A stretch of DNA of 64,000 nucleotides from Nocardia vulneris (GTDB taxonomy: Bacteria; Actinomycetota; Actinomycetes; Mycobacteriales; Mycobacteriaceae). Made by a program: the position numbers and the translations under genes. Positions 6,856-15,721 of the stretch are shown piece by piece (positions within the stretch are counted from its first letter, which is position 1; each line of letters starts with the position of its first letter). The notes under the pieces are model-generated. The model worked only from the letters and a program-made list of their open reading frames with translations, was not told the origin of the DNA and did not search any database. The DNA lies in assembly GCF_001613425.1 (NCBI RefSeq), contig NZ_BDCI01000018.1, positions 62,001-126,000 of the forward strand, written 5' to 3'.

Positions 6856-9800
6856 TCAGGCTTCCGTGGGGGACCCGCTGCCTGGGGAGGCAGCCTCCTT
6901 AGGGTCGCCGGGGGAAGCCGGCTTTGGGGATGCGGGAGCCGCGGCCTTTTTGGCGGGGGTCTTCTTTGCTGCGGCGGTCTTTTTCGCTGCCGCGGTCTTC
7001 TTCGCTGCACCAGTCGATTTGGCCGCACCCGCGGACTTGGTCGCACCGGTGGTCTTGGCGGCAGGGGTTGTCTTTGCCGCACTTGCCGACGTGGACTTCT
7101 TTGCCGCAGTGGTCTTCTTCGCTGCGGCAGTCTTCTTGGCCGCACCGGTCGACTTCGCCGCACCGGCCGACTTGGTTGCCGCCGCCGACTCGGACGCTGC
7201 CGCCGACTTCGCCGCCGCTGCCACGGCTCCAGCGGACTCGGACACGGTGGGTGCCGCGGAATCGCCGGTTGCGGCCACCGATGTGGCGGCACCTGTCGCG
7301 GTCGCCGACTTCGTCGCTGTCTTCTTCGCTGCGGCAGTCTTTTTGGCCGGGGTCGCCTTCCGTGCAGTTCCCGTCGCCGTGGTCTTCTTCGCCGCCGCGG
7401 CCTTGCGTGGGGCACGCCCACCCGCGGTCTTCTTCGCCGCCGCACCACCGGCCGCCGCAGCGGCACCACCGGCCACGGCAGCTGCCTCAGAAGTACCGGA
7501 AACATCCGTCCCCGTGGCCTTTTCAGCGCCATCGGCTTCCGCGAACGATTCCGCGACCACAGCCGCACCGGGCTCAGTCGCCGCGTTACCGGTCACCGCG
7601 ACAGATTCCGCCGCGACGTGCGGGTCGGTACCAGCGGCCGACGTCGAAACGGACTCGGCCGGAGCACCCACCTCCGCAGCGTCCACCGCGTTGTGCTCGG
7701 TGGCAATTCCGGTGGATGCCGCCGAAGCCGACTCGGCGACAGCAGCTTCAGCCGCATCGGTGGCGGTGCCGGTCTCAGCGACGCCGACCCCGTTCTCCGC
7801 CACATCGGGCTCAGCCACGGTGGCCGAACCAGTTTCCGTCGCAACCTCTTCGGCGGGCTCAGCCACGACGGCAGTCGCAGCCGACTCGGCCGAGCTCGCA
7901 CCATTCTCCACCCCAACCGTGGACGACGCAGTCACTGCCACATCAGGCCCGGCGGTGCCGTTGGCCGACACACGTTCGGTGACAGCTGCTTCGGGTGCGA
8001 CGGCTACGGTTTCCGTCGACTCGGCAGCGGAAGCCGCAGCCGCCGAAACGTCTTCGACAGCAGGCTCGAGACCCGTTTCAGACTCCGGCTCCGCCGGGGC
8101 GAGGTCGATGTCCGAGGTCGCTTCGGTGGTGGCAGTGCCATCAGCCGACACGTGTTCGGCGGCAGGGGCTTCCGGCTCGGCGGCGGCAGTGTCGACCGGG
8201 ACGTCCTCGGCGAAGGCTTTTTCGAGTTTGGCGAGGGCGGCGGCTTTGGCCGAATCGACCTCGGGGACGACCTTTTCGGTCACGGCGGTCGATGCCTCGG
8301 TGGGCTGCACCTCGGCGACGGGCTCGTCCGCTGGGGCGGCATCCGCGTCCGGCACCACCGCGACCGAATCCGACTCGGCGTCACTCGCCGCCTGGACGAC
8401 CGCCGCATCCTGTGCCGAATCCGCTTCGGCGACAGTCTCTTCCGCCGACAACGCGGCAACGTCCATCTCCTCTTCGGAGACGACGGCGGCGGCAGCGGCT
8501 TCGAGGGAGGGGAGTTCGCCGAGGTCGATGTCCTCGACCAGGCTGACGCCGGGGATCGCGTCGAGGAGCTGGCGGGTGTAGAGGTCGGACGGGGTGGAGA
8601 GGACCTTTTCGACCGGGCCCTGTTCGACGACCTTGCCGTTGCGCATGACGAGGACGTCGTGCGCGATGGCCCGCACGACCGCGAGGTCGTGCGAGATGAA
8701 CAGGTAGCTGACGCCGAGCTGCTGCTGCAGCGCGGACAGCAGGGTCAAGATCTGATCCTGCACGAGCACGTCCAGCGCGGACACGGCTTCGTCGCAGACC
8801 ACCAGCGGCGATCCGACGGCCAGCGCGCGGGCGATGGCCACGCGCTGGCGCTGCCCGCCGGACAGCTCGTTCGGATAGCGGTGCGCCACCGCCACGGGCA
8901 GCGCGACCTGCTCGAGCAGCTCGGCGACCCGCGCCCGCCGGGACGTGCGATCGCCGACCCCGAAGGCCCGCAGGGGCTCGGCGATCAGCTTCTCGACGGT
9001 CCACATCGGGTCGAGCGAGGCGTACGGATCTTGGAACACCGGCTGCATGGCACGCCGCGCGGCACGCAGTTGTGCGCCGCGCAGCCCGCCCAGTTCGGCG
9101 CCGTCCAAGCGCACGGTGCCCGCGGTCACCGGCACCAGGCCGAGCACCATCCGCGCGGTCGTGGTCTTACCCGACCCCGATTCGCCGACGATCGCCGTGG
9201 TGCGCCCGCGCTCGATCGTGAACGACACGTCGTCCACCGCTTTGAGCACCCCGCCGCGCCCGCGGATCCGGTACTCCTTGCTGATGTGCGAGACCTCCAG
9301 GATCGGAGAACTCTTGGCGGACTTGCCGGTTGGGGCGGCACCGCTGCGCGCGGCGGTCTCCCCGTCGGCGAGCGCGGCCGCCGGATCTTCGGCCGCCTCG
9401 TCCGTGTCCACGCTGCCGACTGCGACGCCCTCATCGCGCCGCGGTCCGATCAGCGCGGGCGCGGCCGCGACCAATCGCTGCGTGTACTCCTCTTGCGGTT
9501 CGGTCAGCACCTGCCGGGCCGGGCCGGTCTCGACGATCCGTCCGTCCGACATCACGATGACCCGGTCGGCCCGCTCGGCGGCCAGCCCGAGGTCGTGGGT
9601 CACCAGCAGCAGCGCGGTACCGAGTTCCTGGGTCAGTTTCTCCAGGTGGTCCAGGATCTGCCGCTGCACGGTCACGTCCAGGGCCGAGGTCGGCTCGTCG
9701 GCGATGAGCAGATCCGGCCGGCAGGCCAGGCCGATCGCGATCAGCGCGCGCTGGCGCATACCGCCGGAGAACTCGTGCGGGTACTGCCGGGCGCGGCGCG

Positions 9801-10224
9801 CGGGTTCGGGCAGCCCGGCTTGGCCGAGCAGTTCGATGGCCCGCCCCTTCGCCTCGCGGCGCGAGCAGAGCCGGTGTGCCAGCAGGGTTTCCGACACCTG
9901 GCGGCCGACCCGCGACACCGGGTTCAGGTTCGACATGGGGTCCTGCGGGACGAGGCCGATCTCGCGCCCGCGCAGCTGGCGTAGTCGCTTCTCGTCGGCG
10001 TGCGTGATGTCCTCGCCGCGCCACCGCAAGGTGCCGCCGGTGACCCGGCCCGCGCCGGGCAGCAGGCCCATGATCGCGTGTGCCAGTGTCGATTTCCCCG
10101 AGCCGGAGGCGCCGACCACGGCGACCCGCTCGCCCGGCTGGATGACCAGGTCCGCGCCGTGCACGGCGGTCGTGTCCCCGAAGGCCACGCGCAGCGCACT
10201 GACCTCGAGTAGTGGTTGTGTCAT
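6856..10224 (-). CDS. Peptide ABC transporter double ATPase (DppD-DppF fusion) with long Ala/Lys-rich tail
   Basis: This 1122-aa protein contains two complete ABC ATPase domains. Domain 1 (about 1-255) has Walker A GASGSGKST 38-46, signature FSGGMRQ 152-158 and Walker B LLIADEPTSALD. Domain 2 (about 307-560) has GESGSGKTT 347-355, LSGGQRQR 454-461 and LVVCDEAVSALD. It energises import of oligopeptides or similar ligands with the permeases directly upstream (12-bp gap). The tail from about 565 to 1122 is not part of the family: first an Ala/Glu/Ser/Thr/Val-rich acidic stretch, then from about 929 a run of AAAKKT / PAKKT / GAAKS repeats like histone H1 or mycobacterial HupB tails. The reading frame is open throughout, so the tail is read as genuine rather than a frameshift artefact. 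Confidence 0.85.
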   Translation of the reverse strand: MTQPLLEVSALRVAFGDTTAVHGADLVIQPGERVAVVGASGSGKSTLAHAIMGLLPGAGRVTGGTLRWRGEDITHADEKRLRQLRGREIGLVPQDPMSNLNPVSRVGRQVSETLLAHRLCSRREAKGRAIELLGQAGLPEPARRARQYPHEFSGGMRQRALIAIGLACRPDLLIADEPTSALDVTVQRQILDHLEKLTQELGTALLLVTHDLGLAAERADRVIVMSDGRIVETGPARQVLTEPQEEYTQRLVAAAPALIGPRRDEGVAVGSVDTDEAAEDPAAALADGETAARSGAAPTGKSAKSSPILEVSHISKEYRIRGRGGVLKAVDDVSFTIERGRTTAIVGESGSGKTTTARMVLGLVPVTAGTVRLDGAELGGLRGAQLRAARRAMQPVFQDPYASLDPMWTVEKLIAEPLRAFGVGDRTSRRARVAELLEQVALPVAVAHRYPNELSGGQRQRVAIARALAVGSPLVVCDEAVSALDVLVQDQILTLLSALQQQLGVSYLFISHDLAVVRAIAHDVLVMRNGKVVEQGPVEKVLSTPSDLYTRQLLDAIPGVSLVEDIDLGELPSLEAAAAAVVSEEEMDVAALSAEETVAEADSAQDAAVVQAASDAESDSVAVVPDADAAPADEPVAEVQPTEASTAVTEKVVPEVDSAKAAALAKLEKAFAEDVPVDTAAAEPEAPAAEHVSADGTATTEATSDIDLAPAEPESETGLEPAVEDVSAAAASAAESTETVAVAPEAAVTERVSANGTAGPDVAVTASSTVGVENGASSAESAATAVVAEPAEEVATETGSATVAEPDVAENGVGVAETGTATDAAEAAVAESASAASTGIATEHNAVDAAEVGAPAESVSTSAAGTDPHVAAESVAVTGNAATEPGAAVVAESFAEADGAEKATGTDVSGTSEAAAVAGGAAAAAGGAAAKKTAGGRAPRKAAAAKKTTATGTARKATPAKKTAAAKKTATKSATATGAATSVAATGDSAAPTVSESAGAVAAAAKSAAASESAAATKSAGAAKSTGAAKKTAAAKKTTAAKKSTSASAAKTTPAAKTTGATKSAGAAKSTGAAKKTAAAKKTAAAKKTPAKKAAAPASPKPASPGDPKEAASPGSGSPTEA

Positions 10225-10236
10225 AGTCGTTTTCCC

Positions 10237-11148
10237 TCAGCGCCTTGTCTTCGGGTCGAGCGCGTCCCGCAGGGCGTCGCCGAAGAGGTTGAATCCCAAG
10301 CAGATGATCGCCAGTGCCACACCGGGGAAGATGCCGGGCCACGGCGTGCGGAGCAGGTACTGCTGCGCGTCCGACAGCATGATGCCCAGGCTGGGCGCGG
10401 GCGGTTTGATGCCGAGCCCGAGGAACGACAGGATCGCCTCACCGAGCACCGCGGTCGGCATGATCACCGTGGCCTGCACGATGATCGGCGCCAGCGAGTT
10501 GGGCAGGATGTGCTGGCCGAGGATGCGCAGCGGCCCGACGTGCATGGCCTGGGCGGCGAGCACGAAATCGGTTTCCTTGAGCCGCAATGTTTCCGCGCGC
10601 ACCACCCGCATCATCACCGGCACCTGCGCGATGCCGAGCGCGATCGCCGCGTCGGTGAGCCCGCCGCCGTTGATGGCGGTGAGCCCCACCGCCAGGATGA
10701 CGAACGGGAACGCGAGCAGCACGTCGGAGACGCGCGAGAGCACCATGTCGAACCCGCGCCAGTACCCGGCGAGCAGGCCGAACGGCACGCCGATGAGCAC
10801 CGCGCACAGCACCGAGAGCACGCCGACCTCGAGCGAGGCGCGGGTGCCGTAGAGCACGCGGGAGAGGATGTCGCGGCCGAGATCGTCGGTGCCCAAAGCG
10901 AATCCGACGGTGCCGGGTTGCTGGAACGGGGTCGAGAAGTGCACCTCGGCGGGCGAGTACGGGGCGAGCAGCGGCGCGAACACGCCGACGAAGATCACGA
11001 TCAGCAGCAGCACCGCGCCGACCATGCCGAGCGGGTTGCCCCACAGCTGGCGCAGCACGCGCCCGCGCACCGCGGTCAGCGGCGGTGTCGCCACGGCGGG
11101 CGCGGGCCCGGTGTCGGTGACGGTGGGGCGGGGTTCGGTGACTGTCAT
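10237..11148 (-). CDS. Peptide-type ABC transporter permease (DppC-like)
   Basis: This 303-aa inner-membrane permease has an N-terminal cytoplasmic stretch (about 1-35), a first membrane helix around 40-62, then the LGTDDLGRDILSRVLYGTR segment typical of DppC/OppC and further helices. The cytoplasmic EAA-type loop lies around FVLAAQAMHVGPLRILGQH. I chose the ATG at 11146-11148 because it overlaps the DppB-like stop by 4 bp (ATGA) and gives MTVTEPRP; the longer open frame is the shadow of the upstream gene. It pairs with the DppB-like protein and the double ATPase. Confidence 0.88.
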   Translation of the reverse strand: MTVTEPRPTVTDTGPAPAVATPPLTAVRGRVLRQLWGNPLGMVGAVLLLIVIFVGVFAPLLAPYSPAEVHFSTPFQQPGTVGFALGTDDLGRDILSRVLYGTRASLEVGVLSVLCAVLIGVPFGLLAGYWRGFDMVLSRVSDVLLAFPFVILAVGLTAINGGGLTDAAIALGIAQVPVMMRVVRAETLRLKETDFVLAAQAMHVGPLRILGQHILPNSLAPIIVQATVIMPTAVLGEAILSFLGLGIKPPAPSLGIMLSDAQQYLLRTPWPGIFPGVALAIICLGFNLFGDALRDALDPKTRR

Positions 11149-12101
11149 TGCGCCCTCCCGGACACTCGAACGCGGGGGTCGATCACCGTGTACAGCACGT
11201 CGACCAGCAGATTGATCACGATGTAGGCGGCGGCGATGACCAGCACGACCGCCTGGATCACCGGGTAGTCGCGGGTGAACACCGAGTCGAGGGTGAGCTT
11301 GCCCATGCCGGGCAGGCTGAAGATGCGTTCGGTGACCACCGCGCCCGCGATGAGCCCGCCGAGTTGCAGGCCGACGATGGTGGTCACCACGATCAGGCTG
11401 TTGCGCAGGCCGAAGCGGAAGATCACCGCGCCGCGGCCCAGGCCTTTGGCGCGCGCTGTGCGCACGAAGTCGGCGGTGAGGGTCTCCACCATGGACGAGC
11501 GGGTCTGGCGCTGCACCACCGCCGCGTGCGCGAGGCCCAGGATCAGCGCGGGCAGGGTCAAGAAGTAGATGCCGCGCAGCGGATGTTCCAGCGGGGACAC
11601 GTATCCCGAGGCCGGGAACCAGTTCAGCTGCACCGAGAGGTACAGCACGGCGAGGATGCCGACCCAGAAGGTGGGCACCGACAGCGCGACCAGGGAGAAG
11701 CCGTTGGCGGCCCATTCCGGCCAGCGGCCGCGGTACACCGCGGCGATCACGCCGCCGATCACGCCGGCCAGCACCGCGATGAGCATCGCGTAGACGGCCA
11801 GCTGGAAGGTCACCGGCAGGGTGGTGCCGATCATGTCGCGCACGGGGGTGCCGGTGCGAATCGAACGCCCGAAATCACCGGTGGCCGAATGCTTCACGAA
11901 CTCGATGTATTGCACGAACACCGATTTGTCCAAGCCGAGTTCGGCGCGAACCGCGGCGATGGCCTCCGGATTCGCGTCCTCGCCCGCCATCGTGGTGGCC
12001 GGGTCGCCGGGTAGCGCCCGCACGCCGGCGAAGACCACCATCGAGGCGAGCACCAGCGTGACGGCGGACTGCCATAGCCGATGGAACACGTACTGCAGCA
12101 T
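11145..12101 (-). CDS. Peptide-type ABC transporter permease (DppB-like)
   Basis: This 318-aa permease begins MLQYVFHRLWQSAVTL, the usual N-terminal helix of DppB/OppB/NikB. It contains the extracytoplasmic region with LPGDPATTMAGE and the EAA-type loop TADFVRTARAKGLGRGAVIFR. It follows the first binding-protein gene by 6 bp and overlaps the DppC-like gene, so SBP, B, C and DF form one operon. Confidence 0.88.
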   Translation of the reverse strand: MLQYVFHRLWQSAVTLVLASMVVFAGVRALPGDPATTMAGEDANPEAIAAVRAELGLDKSVFVQYIEFVKHSATGDFGRSIRTGTPVRDMIGTTLPVTFQLAVYAMLIAVLAGVIGGVIAAVYRGRWPEWAANGFSLVALSVPTFWVGILAVLYLSVQLNWFPASGYVSPLEHPLRGIYFLTLPALILGLAHAAVVQRQTRSSMVETLTADFVRTARAKGLGRGAVIFRFGLRNSLIVVTTIVGLQLGGLIAGAVVTERIFSLPGMGKLTLDSVFTRDYPVIQAVVLVIAAAYIVINLLVDVLYTVIDPRVRVSGRAQ

Positions 12102-12107
12102 GGGTTT

Positions 12108-13739
12108 TCAGCCCTTCCGATCAGCGACGTATGCGGCCTTGCCAAGCCGCACCGTGCCGTCGGCGTATACCTCGATGCCGGTCACCCAGGTCGAGTGCAC
12201 GGTGAGGTTACGCAGACGGTAGGTGTAGATATAGGGGTTCTCCCGCTGGATGAGCCGTACCGCCTGCTCGTACAGCGCGCCGCGTTGCGCGGCGCTGGTG
12301 CTGTGCGCGGCCCAGCCGAGCAGATCGTCCAGGGTCGAGGAGTTGAATCCGCTGTAGTTACCGGTCGAGCCGGTGGTCAGGAAGCGAGAGGTGTTGCCGT
12401 CCGGGTCGAGTCGGCCCGACCAGCCGAGATAGAGGATCTCGTAGGTGCCCTTCTTCTGGGCGTCCAGCATGCTGGAGTATTCGGCAGGTACGAGCTTGAG
12501 GTCGAAGCCGCCCTCCGCGACGACCGCGCGCATCTCCTGGGCGTACTCGAGCTGATCGGCGACGTTCATCACCTGCATCGTCACCGGGTACGGAATCGGC
12601 ACGCCCGCTTCGGCGAGCAGCTCCCGCGAGCGCTGCGGATCGAAGGTCGGGCACACCGTGCTCGCCTTGGTGGCGTAGGAGGTGCGCGGCGCGATCGGCG
12701 TACACGCGGGCTCGTACCAGTTGTGGAAAGCCTTGTCGACCAGGGCTTCCCGGTTGATGCTCAGCGAAAGCGCCTGCCGCACCTTGGCATCACGCGCGAT
12801 CGGGGTGTTGATCTGCTTGACCGGCTTACCCGCGCCGTCGACATTGCCGATGTTGATATAGAGCCCTTGGAAACCGAACGATCCCGATTGCAGCACCCGC
12901 AGCTGCGGCATTTTCGACAAAGCGTCGATGTCGTCCGGGGACATCGTGTCGGCGACCTGGATGTCACCGGCGCGCAGGCTCTGCGCGCGCATCTTGGCAT
13001 CGGGCATGATCCGGTAGGTGATGCTGTCGAAGTGCACGTTCTTCGCGTCGTAGTACAGCGGATCGCGGGCCACGGCGATGGAGGTCTGCGGCACCCGCTT
13101 GACGAACTTGAACGGCCCGACGCACACCGGGTTGTCACCGAAGTTGTTGCCCGCCTCCTTCAACGCGGCGGGCGACATGATCATGCCCGCGCGGTCGGCG
13201 AGCGCCGCGGTGATCGGCGCGAACGGCTGGTGATACCGGATCACCACGTGCGAGGAATCCTCGGTGTCGATCTCGCTGATCGGGCCCATCTCACCGGTGC
13301 GCTGCGAACCCGGCATCGTGAGATGACGCTCCAGGCTGGTCTTCACCGCGGCGGCGTTGAACGGTGTGCCGTCGGCGAATTCGATGCCGGTGCGCACCGG
13401 AATGGTCACCGACAAGCCGTCCGGGGAGATGGTCGGCAGCGCGGTCGCCAACTGCGGCACCAGATTTCCGGAGGAATCGTTGTCGTAGAGCTTCTCGCAG
13501 ATCGTGCTCATCACGTAGCGCATGTAGAGCGAGCTGGACGTGGTCGGATCGAGCTTGTCCGGATCGTTCGACAGACCCATGATGAGGTCGCCACCCTCGC
13601 GGACCGGCTGCGAGCCGACCGGCGTGCCGTAGTCGTCGACGTGCGTGACGATCGGGGTGACGGGTTGCGGCGATGCACAGGATGCGAGCGCGACGGCTAC
13701 CACGCCGAGGATCGCCATCCGTGTGAAGCGAGCGAGCAT
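12108..13739 (-). CDS. Family 5 solute-binding lipoprotein (peptide/nickel/opine type), copy 1
   Basis: This 543-aa lipoprotein would be anchored to the outer face of the membrane through C21 in the lipobox LASC. The mature part has the SBP_bac_5 layout, with PDKLDPTTSSSLY near 58 and LVPQLATALPTISPDGL near 95. It heads the transporter operon. The neighbouring gene at 13927 is a close paralogue of nearly identical length, and promoter and terminator are duplicated with it. The ligand is not recognisable; the gamma-glutamyltranspeptidase nearby suggests peptides or gamma-glutamyl compounds. No ribosome site precedes the ATG, so translation may be leaderless, starting about 10 nt after TATCTT. 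Confidence 0.87.
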   Translation of the reverse strand: MLARFTRMAILGVVAVALASCASPQPVTPIVTHVDDYGTPVGSQPVREGGDLIMGLSNDPDKLDPTTSSSLYMRYVMSTICEKLYDNDSSGNLVPQLATALPTISPDGLSVTIPVRTGIEFADGTPFNAAAVKTSLERHLTMPGSQRTGEMGPISEIDTEDSSHVVIRYHQPFAPITAALADRAGMIMSPAALKEAGNNFGDNPVCVGPFKFVKRVPQTSIAVARDPLYYDAKNVHFDSITYRIMPDAKMRAQSLRAGDIQVADTMSPDDIDALSKMPQLRVLQSGSFGFQGLYINIGNVDGAGKPVKQINTPIARDAKVRQALSLSINREALVDKAFHNWYEPACTPIAPRTSYATKASTVCPTFDPQRSRELLAEAGVPIPYPVTMQVMNVADQLEYAQEMRAVVAEGGFDLKLVPAEYSSMLDAQKKGTYEILYLGWSGRLDPDGNTSRFLTTGSTGNYSGFNSSTLDDLLGWAAHSTSAAQRGALYEQAVRLIQRENPYIYTYRLRNLTVHSTWVTGIEVYADGTVRLGKAAYVADRKG

Positions 13740-13805
13740 GCGCTACAAGATACTTCACCTTGTTGCACTTTTCTCACCCTCTATTCCTTTTTGTACATTG
13801 TTCTC
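13740..13805 (-). promoter_or_regulatory. Conserved promoter region of binding-protein copy 1
   Basis: Two blocks are shared with the region upstream of copy 2 at identical spacing. An 18-bp block next to the start codon (13740-13757; minus strand contains TATCTT, a possible -10) is followed, after 25 unconserved bases, by a 23-bp block (13783-13805) containing TGTACA. The distal block is placed like an activator or repressor site. Confidence 0.5.
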
Positions 13806-13857
13806 ATTATGGTCATCGGTGGAAATCGGCCGAGCCGAAAAGAATGGTACGGAAAAC

Positions 13858-13883
13858 AGCGATCCGGCGTTTGCCGGACCGCT
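13858..13883 (-). terminator. Intrinsic terminator after binding-protein copy 2
   Basis: An 11-bp stem with one mismatch (AGCGATCCGGC arm) and a GTTT loop, followed on the minus strand by TGTTTTCC. It separates copy 2 from the downstream transporter operon. A near copy follows the gene at 15722. Confidence 0.65.
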
Positions 13884-13926
13884 ATTTCCTGAAACAGGTG
13901 AAGCTAGCGTCCCCCGATTCGACTGT

Positions 13927-15561
13927 TCAGCTTTTCCCGCCCGCGACGAAGGCGGCCTTGCCGAGCCGCACCACGCCGTCCTGGTACGCCTCGATGCCGG
14001 TCACCTGCTTCGAATGCACCGTCAGCACGCGGATGCGGTAGGTGTAGACGTACGGGTTGTCCTGCTGGATCAGCGCGGTCGTCTTGCCGTACAGCTCGGC
14101 GCGCTGCGCGGGATCGGTGCTGCGCGCGGCCTTTCCGAACAACTCGTCCAGCTCGGGATTGCTGTATCCGGCGTAATTGCCGTTCGAGCCGGTGGTGAGG
14201 AATTTCGTGATGTTCGCGTCCGGGTCGAGCCGGCCCGACCAGCCCAGGTACAGGATCTCGTAGGTCCCGCGCTTCTGCACGTCGAGCAGGGTCGCGTATT
14301 CGGTGGGCACGATCTTCAGATCGAATCCGCCCTCGGCCAGGCTGGCCTGCCAGGCCTGCGCGTAGCGCAGCTGATCCGGGGTGTTGGTGACCTGCATCGT
14401 CACCGTGTACGGCAGCTGCACGCCCGCCTCGGTCAACAGCTGCTTGGCACGCTCCGGATCGTAGGCGGGGCAGGCGATCCCGGCCTCGGTCGCGTAGGTG
14501 CTGCCCGGCACGATGCCCGAGCAGGCCGGTTCGAACCAGTTGTTGAAGACGGTGTCCACCAGCGTCTTCCGGTCGGTGGCCAGCGAGAACGCCTGGCGGA
14601 TCCGCGGATCCTTCGCGATCGGGGTATCGATCTGCTTGGTCGGCTTGCCCACGCCGTCGACATTGCCGATATTGATGTAGGCGCCGTAGAAACCGAGCGA
14701 ACCCGATTGCAGCAGCCGCAGGTCCGGGTCCTTGGCCAGTGCGTCCACGTCCTGCGGCGAGATCGTGTCGGCGACCTGGATATCGCCCGAACGCAGGTTC
14801 GCCGCACGGATATTGGCGTCGGTGATGATCCGGTAGGTGACCTTGTCCAGGCGCACCTTCTTCGCGTCGTAGTACAGCGGGTCGCGGACCACCTCGATGG
14901 AGGTCTGCGGCACCCGCTTGACGAACTTGAACGGCCCGACGCAGACCGGGTGATCGGCGAAGTTCTTGCCCTCGTCCTTGGCCAGCGCGGCGGGCGACAT
15001 GATCATGCCCGCGCGGTCGGCCAGCGCCGCGGTGAACGGCGCGAACGGCTTCTTGAACTTGACCACCACATGCGCCGGGTCGGCCACCTCGATGCCCGCG
15101 ATCGGCCCCATTTCGCTGGCTCGCTGTGAGGTTTTCATCGACTGGTGCCGCTGCAGGCTGGTCTGCACGGCGGCGGCGTCGAACGGTGTGCCGTCGGCGA
15201 ATTGGATGCCGGTGCGCACCGGGATGGTGACGGTGAGGCCGTCCTCGGAGATGGTCGGCAGCGCGGTCGCCAGCTGCGGCACCAGCTTGCCTGCCGAGTC
15301 GTTGTCGTAGAGCTTCTCGCAGATCGAGCTCATGACATAGCGGGTGTAGAGGGAACTGGAGGTGGTCGGGTCGAGCTTGTCGGGTTCGTTGGACAGGCCC
15401 ATCACCAGGGCGCCGCCGTCGCGGACCTGCTGCGTACCCACGGGCGTGCCGAAATCGTCTGTATGCGTTGCGGTTCCAGCGGGATGCTGTACCGGTGCGC
15501 AGGAAGCGAGCGCGGCGGCGGTGACGCCGAGCACGATCATCCGTGTGAAGCGAGCGAGCAT
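13927..15561 (-). CDS. Family 5 solute-binding lipoprotein, copy 2 (tandem paralogue)
   Basis: This 544-aa lipoprotein has its lipobox Cys at 21 (LASC) and the same architecture as the gene at 12108; long stretches are identical, such as PDKLDPTTSSSLY and CVGPFKFVKRVPQTS. Start-to-start distance is 1822 bp and includes matching promoter and terminator blocks, so this is a whole-gene tandem duplication. A terminator makes it monocistronic. The two copies differ at scattered positions throughout, so both look functional; they may widen ligand range for one translocator. Confidence 0.87.
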   Translation of the reverse strand: MLARFTRMIVLGVTAAALASCAPVQHPAGTATHTDDFGTPVGTQQVRDGGALVMGLSNEPDKLDPTTSSSLYTRYVMSSICEKLYDNDSAGKLVPQLATALPTISEDGLTVTIPVRTGIQFADGTPFDAAAVQTSLQRHQSMKTSQRASEMGPIAGIEVADPAHVVVKFKKPFAPFTAALADRAGMIMSPAALAKDEGKNFADHPVCVGPFKFVKRVPQTSIEVVRDPLYYDAKKVRLDKVTYRIITDANIRAANLRSGDIQVADTISPQDVDALAKDPDLRLLQSGSLGFYGAYINIGNVDGVGKPTKQIDTPIAKDPRIRQAFSLATDRKTLVDTVFNNWFEPACSGIVPGSTYATEAGIACPAYDPERAKQLLTEAGVQLPYTVTMQVTNTPDQLRYAQAWQASLAEGGFDLKIVPTEYATLLDVQKRGTYEILYLGWSGRLDPDANITKFLTTGSNGNYAGYSNPELDELFGKAARSTDPAQRAELYGKTTALIQQDNPYVYTYRIRVLTVHSKQVTGIEAYQDGVVRLGKAAFVAGGKS

Positions 15562-15627
15562 GCGCTACAAGATACTTCAATACGCCGAATTTTTCGCACC
15601 CACCATTCCTTTTCGTACATTGTTCTC
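15562..15627 (-). promoter_or_regulatory. Conserved promoter region of binding-protein copy 2
   Basis: It contains the same 18-bp block beside the start codon (15562-15579) and the same 23-bp distal block with one substitution (15605-15627) as copy 1, again exactly 25 bp apart. The region between the blocks has diverged, which points to selection on the blocks. Confidence 0.5.
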
Positions 15628-15677
15628 CCGGCGGTAGCGGCAGGAAACCACGCGGGCGAAAGAATGGCACGAAAAAT

Positions 15678-15702
15678 AGCGGTCCAGCTGTGCCGGACCG
15701 CT
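15678..15702. terminator. Intrinsic terminator after the gamma-glutamyltranspeptidase-like gene
   Basis: AGCGGTCC pairs with GGACCGCT around a 9-nt loop. On the minus strand the stem is followed by ATTTTTC, and an ATTTTC run also follows on the plus strand, so it could work in both directions. Part of the block duplicated with the binding proteins. Confidence 0.65.
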
Positions 15703-15721
15703 ATTTTCATGACGTGTTGAG

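Noticed and set aside
6829..9984. Very long plus-strand open frame antisense to the ABC ATPase (over 1000 codons)
   Set aside because: It is the complement of a gene with clear ABC motifs; its product is Arg/Gly/His-rich with no fold and no ribosome site. High GC keeps antisense frames open.
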